Shown piece after piece: positions 8,178 through 16,633 of a stretch of 64,000 nt of DNA (positions are counted from its first letter, which is position 1; each line of letters opens with the position of its first letter). A program made the position numbers and the translations under genes. Source of the stretch: Roseiarcus sp963730555 (GTDB lineage Bacteria > Pseudomonadota > Alphaproteobacteria > Rhizobiales > Beijerinckiaceae); NCBI GenBank assembly GCA_963730555.1, contig CAVSSS010000031.1:1-64000 (forward strand), in the 5' to 3' direction. The notes under the pieces are model-generated. The model did not search any database. It worked only from the letters and a program-made list of their open reading frames with translations, and was not told where the DNA came from.

Positions 8178-9482
8178 CTATTCGTACGCGACGCGCCCGG
8201 CAACCAGCGTCATCTTGATCCGGCCCTCGAGCCCGGCACCGTCGAAGGGCGTATTGCGGCAGCGCGAATGGAGCGAGGCGGGATCGAGCACATAGGGCTC
8301 GTCCGGATCGAACCTGATGACGTCGGCCGGCGCGCCGACGGAGAGCCTGCCGACTGGCAACCGCAGGATCTCGGCAGGCCGGAAAGTCATAGCGCGAATG
8401 ATCCGCGGCAGGGCGACATGTCCGCCGGCAACGAGGCGCAAGCTCGCCGATAGCATCGTTTCGACGCCAATCGCGCCCGCCGCGGCTTCCGCGAACGGCA
8501 GCCGCTTGGTGTCCACGTCCTGGGGATCGTGGTCGGAGCAGACGACGTCGATGAGCCCCGCGCTGAGGGCATCGACTAAGGCAAGGCGCTCGTTCTCGTC
8601 ACGCAGCGGGGGCTTGAGCTTGAGAAACGTGCGATAGTCGCCGACGTCGAGCTCGTTCAGGATCAGGTGATTGATCGACACGCCGCAGGTGACCGGCAGT
8701 CCCGCCTCGCGCGCCCGCGCCATCGCCTCGAGCGACAGACGGTTCGATATCAGCGCCGCGTGGTAGCGGGCACCAGTCAGCGCGACCAGACGCAGATCGC
8801 GCTCCAGCACAATGGTCTCCGCCTCGGGCGGCACGCCCGGTAGGCCAAGCCAGCTCGCGCGCAGGCTCTCGGCCATCACCCCCTCGCGGCTCAGCGACCG
8901 GTCCTCGCAGATCGGCGCGATGAGCGCATCAAAGTCGCGGGCGTATGTCATGGCGCGGCGCATGGTCAGCGCGTCGGCGACTGAATAGGGCCCATCCGAG
9001 AAGGCGATCGCGCCTGCTTCTGCGAGCAAGCCGATTTCGGCGATCTCCTCGCCTTTGAGCCCCTTGGTCAAGGCCGCGGCGGGGTGAATGCGGACTTTTG
9101 CATCGTCGCGCGCCCGGCGCAGGATGAAGTCGACCACCGCAGGGTCATCGACCGGCGGATTGGTGTCGGGACGCGTGATAAGCGTGGTCACGCCCCCCGC
9201 GGCCGCGGCGGCGCTGGCGCTGGCGATGGTCTCGCGATGCTCGGCCCCGGGCTCGCCAACGAAGGCGCGCATGTCGATAAGGCCCGGCGAAACGACATCG
9301 CCCCCGCAGTCGACGACTCGCGCCTCAGCCGGCGCCTGTTCGCGCGTGACCTTGGACCCGACGCCGGCGATGACGCCGTCGATCACGATAAGTCCGCCGC
9401 GCGTCTCGGTCTCCTGGACGGGATCGACGAGACGCGCGTTGATGAAAGCGATCGGCGAAGCTGAAGGCATGAGGCGCGCCAT
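8178..9482 (-). CDS. pyrC: Dihydroorotase-like protein, probably non-catalytic (PyrC'/PyrX type)
   Basis: 434 aa amidohydrolase-fold protein of the class I dihydroorotase group, running into plsY. The zinc-binding HxHxxREPG motif of active dihydroorotases is replaced here by MRAFVGEPG (about residues 71-79), and the usual THHL-like motif reads INHL. CSDHDPQ keeps the later Asp region. Loss of the HxH is the hallmark of the PyrC' proteins that scaffold aspartate transcarbamoylase without making dihydroorotate. Such genes normally follow pyrB, but no pyrB is found here; tRNA-Arg and an island lie upstream. Start ATG 9482, with another Met four codons in. Confidence 0.88.
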   Translation of the reverse strand: MARLMPSASPIAFINARLVDPVQETETRGGLIVIDGVIAGVGSKVTREQAPAEARVVDCGGDVVSPGLIDMRAFVGEPGAEHRETIASASAAAAAGGVTTLITRPDTNPPVDDPAVVDFILRRARDDAKVRIHPAAALTKGLKGEEIAEIGLLAEAGAIAFSDGPYSVADALTMRRAMTYARDFDALIAPICEDRSLSREGVMAESLRASWLGLPGVPPEAETIVLERDLRLVALTGARYHAALISNRLSLEAMARAREAGLPVTCGVSINHLILNELDVGDYRTFLKLKPPLRDENERLALVDALSAGLIDVVCSDHDPQDVDTKRLPFAEAAAGAIGVETMLSASLRLVAGGHVALPRIIRAMTFRPAEILRLPVGRLSVGAPADVIRFDPDEPYVLDPASLHSRCRNTPFDGAGLEGRIKMTLVAGRVAYE

Positions 9483-9615
9483 TGACTACCGGGGGCGCCA
9501 GACAGCGCAAGACGCCCGATCGGCAAGTGCGAAACATTCGTCTTGCCTGCCTCGCCAAAAGCCGCTAGAGCGCCCGCTCGCTCGGAGCTCGTTTCGCCGC
9601 CCTGGGCGGATCAAT

Positions 9616-9693
9616 GCGCCCGTAGCTCAGCTGGATAGAGCACCAGACTACGAATCTGGGGGTCAGGAGTTCGAAATCTCTTCGGGCGCGCCA
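9616..9693 (+). tRNA. tRNA-Arg (anticodon ACG)
   Basis: Acceptor stem GCGCCCG/CGGGCGC, D-arm GCTC...GAGC, anticodon stem CCAGA/TCTGG with loop CTACGAA (anticodon ACG), encoded CCA end. The T-arm AGGAG/CTCTT encloses an eight-base loop TTCGAAAT, one A more than the canonical TTCGAAT, giving 78 nt instead of 77. It forms one edge of the island: the recombinase gene overlaps it on the other strand. Confidence 0.88.
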
Positions 9694-9717
9694 CTTCCGA
9701 ATAAAACTGGGCACTCC
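9681..9717 (-). repeat. Dispersed repeat, copy at the recombinase 3' end
   Basis: On the minus strand GGAGTGCCCAGTTTTATTC followed by the GCGCGCCCGAAG end of the tRNA. The same block occurs at 30964-31010, 39410-39503 (twice, head-on) and 53922-53972. In the recombinase frame it encodes GVPSF followed by the tRNA-antisense residues. Confidence 0.7.
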
Positions 9718-11307
9718 GGCTGGGCCGCCGCCGCCGCTGGCGGCGACGAGCCGCTCCAGGACGCCCTTGCGGCCCCAGATGCGGATTTCATCGTCGTCGA
9801 CTTCCACCTGGTCGATGACCGAGCGGATGTAGGCGCGGCGGAAGGGCGTGTCGCCAGTCAGGACGTTTGAACGCATCGTCTCGACGAATTTCGCGATCTT
9901 CTCGTCTGTGATGCGGGCGCGCGGGTTTGTTTCGACGACGGCGCGGTCATAGGCGATCTGCGCGATGTCGCGCTCGGTTTTGACGGCGGCGATGCGGTCT
10001 TTGAGCGTCTGGTCGTTGAGATCGGCGAGGCCGCTTTCGATGGCGGCGTAAAGCCGGCCGAGGCGGCTTTCGGCGTCGCTGATTTTGGCGCGGAGGGCCG
10101 TCAGGCGGGTTGCGTGATCCTCGTTCTTTGCTGCCTGCCGCTCCATCAGGCCGGCGAGGAGGTCGCCGACACGCTCGGTCGTGAGCAGGCGATCGGCGAG
10201 GCGATCCGTCACCAGCCGGTCGAGCTTATCGCTCTTGCCCTGCTGGGCGCAGGTCGAGCAGGTGTAATAGCGATAGCGTCCGGTCTTCCCCGTGCGTAGC
10301 GTCATGCCGCCACCGCAGCCGGCGCAGGTGGCAATCCCGGTCAGCAGAATGGGGCCGGTGACGATGCGCGGCGGCAGGACTTTCGGATTCCTGGATTTGA
10401 GCTGCGCCTGCACGGCGTCGAACGTTTCCGCGTCGATAATCGGATCGACGGCGACGGGGACGTGATCTGCATCGGGCTTGGCCTGCCGGGTTTTCCAGCC
10501 TTTGCGGTTGAAGCGGTGCTCTCCTTTATAGGTGGCGCGCGTCAAAATCCCATGCATCTGGGCCGATGCCCCAACGTGCGCCGCCGCGCGTCCGATAGCC
10601 GTGTTCGTTGAGCCAGCTTGTCACCGTCTTGACGCCCATCGGGCCGGACGCGCCGTCGCCTTCGCGGAACAGTCTGAATATTAGTTGAATGACTTCGGCC
10701 TCGACCGGGTCGATGGCGAGGCGTTTCTTGGTTTTCGCGCCGCGCTGTTCCGCCGCCACGACGGCGTAGCCGTAAGGCGCTTTCGAGCCGTTCCAGAAGC
10801 CCTGCCGGGCGTTCTCCTGCATGGCGCGCAGCGTGTGCTTGGCGTTCTCTTTCGACTGGTATTCGTCGAAGAGCGCGAAGACCTGCCGCACCATCACGCT
10901 CATCGGATCTTCCCCGAGATCCTGCGTGATGCTGACGAGCCGGACGCCCGCCTTGCGCAGGCGGCGCACATGCATCTCCAGCGCGAAATGATCCCTGGCA
11001 AACCGGCTGAAGGAATGGACGAGCACGACGTCGAAGGGCGCGCCGCCCGCGGTTGCCATGTCGAGCATGCGCTGCAATTCCGGGCGGCGGTCATCCGTGC
11101 CGCTCATGCCGGGCTCGACGAATTCTATGGCGACATCCCAGCCGCGGGCGGCGCAGTAGGCGAGCGCCTGCCGACGCTGATCGGGGATCGAGAGATCGCC
11201 TTCGGCCTGCCGCCCCGTCGAGACGCGCAAATAGAGCGCCGCGCGTCCGGAGCCGGCGTTCCCTTCGGTCTGTTCTTTTTTCATGGCGCGCATCGCCGTC
11301 GTCCCGC

Positions 11308-11574
11308 TCAGACCTTTTCTAACACAGGGCATTTGCGGCGCTTGCGAGTCGGTGCGGTTGCGGTCGGCGGTTTTTGCACTGCGTGCAGAGGCGCGATTTC
11401 ATCCGCGCCTGTAAGGATGGCGTTCACGACCTGCATCAGGAAAGCCTCGACAGCGTCCAGTTCCGCGGGATCGATGGGATGAGGGCATGAGAAATCATCG
11501 ATGACGCGCCATGTATGGCTTTCGTCGTTGATGTCCTCGCCGGATGTGCGGCACGATTTGCCCATGCGCCCCAT
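11308..11574 (-). CDS. Small protein of unknown function in the island
   Basis: 88 aa. Not recognised. The middle reads DPAELDAVEAFLMQVVNAIL, helical and acidic, with a basic C-terminus (TRKRRKCPVLEKV). Its 3' end overlaps the recombinase start by 25 nt, suggesting translational coupling and one transcript with the recombinase. The 83-nt gap to fic and the shared strand suggest fic, this gene and the recombinase may be co-transcribed. Confidence 0.55.
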   Translation of the reverse strand: MGRMGKSCRTSGEDINDESHTWRVIDDFSCPHPIDPAELDAVEAFLMQVVNAILTGADEIAPLHAVQKPPTATAPTRKRRKCPVLEKV

Positions 11575-11657
11575 GTGCGCATGGGCGGCCGGGATATCCT
11601 GAGCGCGAGCTGGTCACTATCGTTGATTGGCGCCGGCGCCGACCGCGACGTTGTTCG

Positions 11658-13199
11658 TCAATCGGCGAAGGCATCCGCGTAGGCGGACTCGATTTTCGCG
11701 ATCTCGTCTTGCCTCAGTTTCGCGAATTCCTTGTCGCGGCCCCGTTGGGAGAGCACCCCGTCATTCTGACGCAGGAAGCTGAACAGGAGATCGGCTGTGC
11801 GGTCGGGCATATCGACGATGTTCGCCAGTGCACGTTGGAAGCCGTCATGAGCCTTCAGGAACTTCGCCTCTGCGGGAAGATCGACATCGATCGTCCGTTC
11901 GACGCATTGATAGAGAAACTCCGCGTGCGGCGTCGCATCGAAGAACCGGTAGAAATCCCCCGTATCGTTGAGCACCTCCACGTTGTTTTCATCTGTCGGT
12001 CGCCATTCGATCACCGGCAGAAGGCGTGCCGAATAGGTCTCAAGCGTGCGCCTGTAATCGTCGATGCGGTCCAGGATCGCCGCCGATACGGGGAACACCA
12101 CGCCCGGAGGATTGAAGCCCCGTTCTGCCAGGACGTGATGGATCAGGTAGCGGTGCAGCCGGCCGTTGCCGTCCGCGAACGGATGAATGTAGATGAAGCC
12201 GAAGGCGAGCGCCGCGGCGGCGAGGACAGGATCGAGGTTCGGCGCGGCGGCGCGGTCGAACGCGATCAGACCGTCGATCAGGGATTGCAGATCCTCGGGG
12301 CGGGCGCTGATATGATCGGGGATCGGCATGCGCGTATCGCGATCATGCTCACCGACAAAGCCGCCATCCTCGCGCAGGCCCAATCGAACGAAGCGGTCAT
12401 CGCCGATGACAATGCGCTGCAGTCGCAGCAACTCGTCGAGATCGATCGGACGGCGTCCGGCTTCGCCGATGGCGCGCCCCCACCGCTGAATGCGGTCGTG
12501 GGGCGGATGTTCGTTCTCGATGGCGAAACTGGACCTGGAATCCTTCAGCAGCAGGAAGGCGGCCGTGCGGGCGAGCAGGTCAGTTGGCACATTGGCGACG
12601 ACCGCGCGCGCGCGCGCGCGCAGGTCGCGCGCGGTGAGCGAGCGCAACGTGTCCGTCCACCCGATCATCGGACAGAAGGCCGGCGTTCCCGGCAGATTGT
12701 TTTTTAGGCGATGGCGTGGGGAGGTCGTGCCGGGAACAGCCCATTGCTGATCGGGATCGACCACGGAGGCATAGGCCCCTTTGTCGGCGTCGGGCAGGTC
12801 AAGTTTGCTGCCGAGCAGCCATTCGTAGAGGAACCAGGCGCGTCTCGCGTAGGTGCCTGTCGGCGTGGCGCGGACCATCGCCTCGATCGGCGCGGGACCG
12901 GTGGCGCGGAAGAGCGCTTTCAGAACGCCGAGATCGAGCCCTTCGTATTTGAGGGCGAAGGTCAGATGCCCATCCAGGTCGCCAGCGGGCGCGTGACGCG
13001 GCGTGTAGATATGCCAGCCGTCCTGCTGGTATTGCTTGTGGCGCGGCCCTATGGCTGACAGCGTACGGGGCACCGGTACGCACAGGTGAAGGGCGTCGAT
13101 GAGAGTCGCGTAACCGACCGGGGTGGCCGCTTCCGGGAGCCTCTGCTCATGAAAAATCGTAACGGGGCGTGAAAAATCGTACTGGCGGGCTTTTTCCAT
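11658..13199 (-). CDS. Fic-domain protein (class II, self-inhibited AMP-transferase type)
   Basis: 513 aa. Fic enzymes usually transfer AMP from ATP to a protein hydroxyl. The catalytic motif HPFADGNGRLHR (residues 339-350) matches HPFxDGNGRxxR in full. The inhibitory helix motif SFAIEN (224-229) matches (S/T)xxxE(G/N) and lies before the Fic core, which defines class II. The first 200 residues (YDFSRPVTIFHEQRLPEAAT, then LSAIGPRHKQY) are an accessory domain of unknown role, and a winged-helix-like C-terminus follows. The start ATG (13199) lies inside a repeat array (13148-13311), so the repeats both precede the gene and encode residues 6-16. This suggests self-regulation or an operator. A run of CG dinucleotides near 12600 encodes RARARA. 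Confidence 0.9.
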   Translation of the reverse strand: MEKARQYDFSRPVTIFHEQRLPEAATPVGYATLIDALHLCVPVPRTLSAIGPRHKQYQQDGWHIYTPRHAPAGDLDGHLTFALKYEGLDLGVLKALFRATGPAPIEAMVRATPTGTYARRAWFLYEWLLGSKLDLPDADKGAYASVVDPDQQWAVPGTTSPRHRLKNNLPGTPAFCPMIGWTDTLRSLTARDLRARARAVVANVPTDLLARTAAFLLLKDSRSSFAIENEHPPHDRIQRWGRAIGEAGRRPIDLDELLRLQRIVIGDDRFVRLGLREDGGFVGEHDRDTRMPIPDHISARPEDLQSLIDGLIAFDRAAAPNLDPVLAAAALAFGFIYIHPFADGNGRLHRYLIHHVLAERGFNPPGVVFPVSAAILDRIDDYRRTLETYSARLLPVIEWRPTDENNVEVLNDTGDFYRFFDATPHAEFLYQCVERTIDVDLPAEAKFLKAHDGFQRALANIVDMPDRTADLLFSFLRQNDGVLSQRGRDKEFAKLRQDEIAKIESAYADAFAD

Positions 13200-13311
13200 G
13201 AAAATGTGTTCTTTGACGTGAAAATTGATTCCAATTATAAATTAGCATGAAAAATCGTACCAAGTCATGAAAAATCGTAACTGAGTGACAATTCCAACGA
13301 AAAATCGTTAC
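13148..13311 (-). repeat. Five-copy repeat array over the fic start (operator or iteron candidate)
   Basis: The core TGAAAAATCGTA (plus-strand reading) occurs at 13148-13163, 13168-13183, 13246-13261 and 13266-13281, with a fifth core GAAAAATCGT at 13299-13308 and a weaker relative near 13217. Copies 1-2 and 3-4 are each offset by exactly 20 bp, two helical turns. An AT-rich stretch (AATTATAAATTAG) lies between the pairs. The first pair is inside the fic coding region, the second upstream of it. Spacing in helical turns is what dimeric repressors or replication initiators use. Confidence 0.75.
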
Positions 13312-13673
13312 TTTCCACGCTGCCCACCAGACTGAAACTAGGGAAAACAATTCCTGCGTCGCCCGGGGCAAAACAACCAATCTGCGGATGCCGCTTCGCC
13401 TGCCAACACGGTGTGGCGAACGGCTAGGCGGCAGACAGACTGAACCGTCGGTCTGCATTCTGCGACTGTTGCCGGGTGATGCTTCATCTACCGACCCAGT
13501 CGTTGCTCGAGAAAAGCGCTGCGGGAGAGATAATCGAAAAATTCAAACATCAACATGGCGGCAGCAAGTATATCGCTGACCCGGAAGCAAAGGCGGAGAA
13601 GATTTAAATAAATCGGAATCCTCCATGCGCAGGCATCTACCCGTATGCATGAGCTGAGCCGCGGACATGGGGT
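13312..13673. other. Intergenic region between fic and the ROK-like gene
   Basis: 360 bp. One short open frame on the plus strand ends in KYIADPEAKAEKI and might be the tail of a lost gene, but it has no start or recognisable domain. The fic promoter should be close to the repeat array at the left edge. Confidence 0.4.
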
Positions 13674-14837
13674 TTAGAGGCCGACGATGGGCGGTCGCTG
13701 GGCCAGAATAAGGGCGCCGTCTATCTCCATGCGCTCTGGTGTTGGGTACTCGCTCGCTGTGATCAGAGAGTGGACCTCGCCGGGCTTCAGATTGGCTCGA
13801 AGCGGATATTCGTTGGTCAGAGAGACGACCATTGAGCGCAGGCGTACCATCACCTCATCGTTAATTAGCTTTCCACCCAGAACCACGGAGTTCAAGGGAA
13901 GGGGTGAGAGCAATGCGGCATGTATGAGGTGTCCGAGATAATGGGCTACAAATTCAGCTGACGGTCCCGAGGGTGTGTATCTGGCCGCTGACGATCTTCC
14001 TGCCGGCTCATAAGCTGGCGGTCGCGTTATCTCCGAAGTATACTTAACCTCTCGATTGAACCCATCCGTAGCCTCCCTGGCCAGGAGGGCGTGAAGGCCG
14101 ATCATGCCTTCGACGCAATCTCCGTGAAACGGGCAAAGCCCCGGAAATCCGGTGGCGAGATCTACCGGATGGCGCCGAACGTACAAATGGCCGAATTCGG
14201 TATTCGAAGCGGATTTCCCATAGCCTTCGCCATGAGCTCCCAAGTTTACGCCATTGTCAGCCTTTACGTAGAGGAGTGGAGCGCGGTTGCCGGACTTAGA
14301 TTGAAAGGCGAAATAGGCCGCGGCGCAAGCTGCAAGATCGTTGACCACATGAATTCTGTCACTGTAGAGCTTGGCGTTACGAGCGACGAAGGACTGCAGC
14401 GCCTCATCCTCAAAAAATTTTGCTGTCTCATAGACAGCTTCCAAAATCTCCACCTTGAAATCAAAATGCTCTCGTCTCTGTTCCTTATAATACCAGCTGA
14501 TTTGACTAAAGGTCGGCCAATTCCAAAGGGGCACTTGTAAAAGTTTCTCGTTGTTCTCAACCACGCCGACCGTGCTGACAACGAGCCTATTGATTCTTTG
14601 AAAAACATGATGTGGAGGCCCGTATTTGGCCTGCTCACTATATAAGTTCTTGAATAGCTCCAGGATATTCAAGCGGACCGAGACAAAATAATCGTCCCCT
14701 GAAATGTCCTTCGCCTGATAGAATAACTCCTTGCTATCAGTCGTCTTGGCACCGATCCTTCGCCGTTTGACAGCCAGCTCGACACGGTTTTCAACTCCGA
14801 TAGCTAAAAAGTAGGCATCCCCCACGACCGACGGCAT
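13674..14837 (-). CDS. Divergent ROK-family (sugar kinase/regulator-like) protein
   Basis: 387 aa. The ROK fold is suggested by VVNDLAACAAAYF (catalytic Asp region of the NDA motif) and by a zinc site, EFGHLYVRRH followed by GLCPFHGDCVEG, which matches the GH...CPxHGxCxEG signature of fructokinase-type ROK proteins. The phosphate loop, normally GTGxGGG, reads ADNGVNLGAHGEG, so ATP binding may be altered. The first 100 residues are longer than in ordinary ROK kinases and have no helix-turn-helix that I can see. GGGGAG lies about 7 nt before the ATG. Base composition is clearly lower in GC than the chromosome, consistent with transfer. Substrate unknown. Confidence 0.6.
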   Translation of the reverse strand: MPSVVGDAYFLAIGVENRVELAVKRRRIGAKTTDSKELFYQAKDISGDDYFVSVRLNILELFKNLYSEQAKYGPPHHVFQRINRLVVSTVGVVENNEKLLQVPLWNWPTFSQISWYYKEQRREHFDFKVEILEAVYETAKFFEDEALQSFVARNAKLYSDRIHVVNDLAACAAAYFAFQSKSGNRAPLLYVKADNGVNLGAHGEGYGKSASNTEFGHLYVRRHPVDLATGFPGLCPFHGDCVEGMIGLHALLAREATDGFNREVKYTSEITRPPAYEPAGRSSAARYTPSGPSAEFVAHYLGHLIHAALLSPLPLNSVVLGGKLINDEVMVRLRSMVVSLTNEYPLRANLKPGEVHSLITASEYPTPERMEIDGALILAQRPPIVGL

Positions 14838-15003
14838 TCATGCTCCCCATCGAGGTTTTATGAGTACGCAGACGGACAGACGGTTTACCATGCTTACGCA
14901 CAAATCATTGTAAGTTCAACGCATTAGCTGCGCGAATTTATCATTGCATTTGGCGATCTCAAGCTGCTAGGGTGGACCATCGTAATCGCCAAAGGTTGAC
15001 GCC

Positions 15004-15294
15004 ATGCAAGGCAATAGGATTGCGGTTAAAAACGATATGGATTCAGAGTTTAGGGCACAGATGGACGCCCTTCGTAAAGCGTCATCGTCACGGTCGTATT
15101 CGGACCAGAGTTTTAGCTGGGACACCCTGCCGGACCATATCAAACAGGGCATTCCAGAGCCTCCGTCCTTCGAGGACTTCGGAGGCAATGAAGAGGCGTT
15201 CGAGGATGCTCGCGCTGGTTGGGAGCGGTCCTTCCTTTGGCCCATTAAGCTCAGGCGGATGCGCGACAAGGACAAAGGTCCTTCTCCAAGCTGA
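15004..15294 (+). CDS. Small acidic protein of unknown function
   Basis: 96 aa, rich in Ser, Asp and Glu, with SFSWDTLPDHIKQGIPEPPS and an aromatic WERSFLWPIK tail. No known domain recognised. It starts 45 nt upstream of the phage-type gene at 15340 on the same strand and may be its partner. Divergent from the ROK-like gene. Confidence 0.5.
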   Translation: MQGNRIAVKNDMDSEFRAQMDALRKASSSRSYSDQSFSWDTLPDHIKQGIPEPPSFEDFGGNEEAFEDARAGWERSFLWPIKLRRMRDKDKGPSPS

Positions 15295-15339
15295 TTCCCC
15301 CCTATCGCTTCTCGAACGCTATCGTACACGGGTGGCCAG

Positions 15340-16125
15340 GTGGAGCAGCCTCTAGAAGGTCTGCCGGATTTTCTAACTCGCAGAGACGGGTCAAAATTCC
15401 GAACCGGCCCTTACAAGCCAGCAAGAGATGTCGCTGTAGCGTACGCTTCTGCTTTGCGCTTGGAATATGTTCCCATCAGAACTTACAAGCGGGTAGATCG
15501 CCGGAGAGCCGGCTTTATTGCGGCTGAGTTTGACCGCATGCGCGATGCCCCAGGCGATCCCGCCGTGCGGGCCTCTTATGAAGCCCTAAAAACCGAAACC
15601 CTGGCCCAATATCAGGTGATGCTTTTAACGGGTTTGACCGTAGAGCTTTTCACGGGTCACGATGAGCAAAATCCCTATAACAGGAAGCCCGTGGAAGCTT
15701 TGGTCGATATTGTGACCAATCACCATATGTGGGTTGAGGCCACCGAGCGTTACCTTGGTGAAGGGGATCTCGCCTCGCAAGCTAAATACGAGAACAACCC
15801 GCTGCTTGCCGTTTCCCCAATATCAATTAGCGGCAAGAGAACCCTCTATAACGATATCTTCAGGGCGGTTCACGATTATTTCGGGCACGCCAAAGAAGGT
15901 GTAGGTTTTTTTGCTGATGGCGAGGAAAATGCCTGGAGAGGCCATGCCTCTCTTTATACCCGAGACGCGTTGCCGGCCATGACCTCCGAGCTCCGTGGTC
16001 AGAACTCCTGGGTCAATTTCGGTCCGTATGGATACCACGCAAGGCACTTGAAGAGGCCCCGATACACGGATGCAAAAGTCGGGATCCTCCCTTCCTGGTG
16101 CTGGGACGACGGACGCCTGGATTAA
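15340..16125 (+). CDS. Conserved phage/mobile-element protein with HDYFGH and RGQNSWVNFGP motifs
   Basis: 261 aa. The second half contains NDIFRAVHDYFGHAKEG, GEENAWRGHASLY and LRGQNSWVNFGPYG in order. I recognise this combination from proteins scattered among phages and large mobile elements whose biochemical role is not established to my knowledge. The two conserved His-containing motifs and GEEN could form a metal site, but that is inference. The ATG is the first in frame. Its presence with a serine recombinase argues for a phage-like or integrative-element origin. Confidence 0.65.
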   Translation: MEQPLEGLPDFLTRRDGSKFRTGPYKPARDVAVAYASALRLEYVPIRTYKRVDRRRAGFIAAEFDRMRDAPGDPAVRASYEALKTETLAQYQVMLLTGLTVELFTGHDEQNPYNRKPVEALVDIVTNHHMWVEATERYLGEGDLASQAKYENNPLLAVSPISISGKRTLYNDIFRAVHDYFGHAKEGVGFFADGEENAWRGHASLYTRDALPAMTSELRGQNSWVNFGPYGYHARHLKRPRYTDAKVGILPSWCWDDGRLD

Positions 16126-16633
16126 GGGTGAAGCCACTTCCAAATAAGCATCCAGATTGCCGCCCCGGTTCAAACCGGATTTCAACCGTTCAGTTCGCAC
16201 TGATGGTCGTCCGGCTTCCAACTATGCGCGCGCGCGGCGCCTTTGGGTCCTTCGAGAAAGTGCTGTGCCAGGATCGCCGTGACGGCAGACGCCGCGTCCT
16301 TCAGTTCGCCACGACTCGCCACACGGCCGGTCGCCTTTTCCTGCATGGGTCTGCAAACGACACGCACCTGTTTCCATGCCTTTGTCCAGGTGACTCGGTC
16401 TCGGCGTCGCCCGCGCCCTTTCAAAGAACCGCATCGGGTTCTCCTGCGCCCGCTCCGGCCTCGAGGAGGAGTCGATGCCGTCGGGCGCGCGTCCTGAACC
16501 TCGCGCGAAGAACGTAGCGGGCGCATCCCGGTTTCGCTTTCCGTGTGTGTTTCTGTCCTCGTCCTGATCCATGATGGCAGCCCTCAATCAAATATATCGC
16601 GTCAAGGTCACATCGGAGATCTGAGCCTACGCA
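16126..16633. other. Intergenic region with weak minus-strand frames
   Basis: 508 bp. Two overlapping minus-strand frames (16222-16587 and 16182-16526) each contain part of what could be one small protein: one has DQDEDRNTHGKRNRDAPAT, the other ASAVTAILAQHFLEG. This fits a frameshifted gene downstream of the coiled-coil gene, but I cannot confirm it. Confidence 0.3.

Larger units (their letters stand above)
9565..11332 (-). pseudogene. Large serine recombinase, frameshifted, reading into tRNA-Arg
   Basis: Site-specific recombinase of the resolvase/recombinase/zinc-ribbon type. The 5' frame (11332-10526) has the catalytic domain (ALYLRVSTGRQ with the nucleophile Ser, IPDQRRQALAYC, SRFARD) and most of the recombinase domain. 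The 3' frame (10557-9565) continues with MHGILTRATYKGEHRF, the zinc-ribbon CAGCGGGM...CSTC, and a coiled coil. The two join near 10550-10557: one extra C in a CCC run (GGCCCAGATG instead of GGCCAGATG) breaks the frame. The last 60 codons run antisense through tRNA-Arg, giving the WRARRD signature seen when such genes end at a tRNA attachment site. Probably the integrase of this island, now inactive unless the shift is a sequencing error. Confidence 0.85.

Noticed and set aside
12595..12632. CG-dinucleotide run as a Z-DNA or regulatory element
   Set aside because: It encodes Arg-Ala repeats inside fic and is likely only codon bias plus low complexity.
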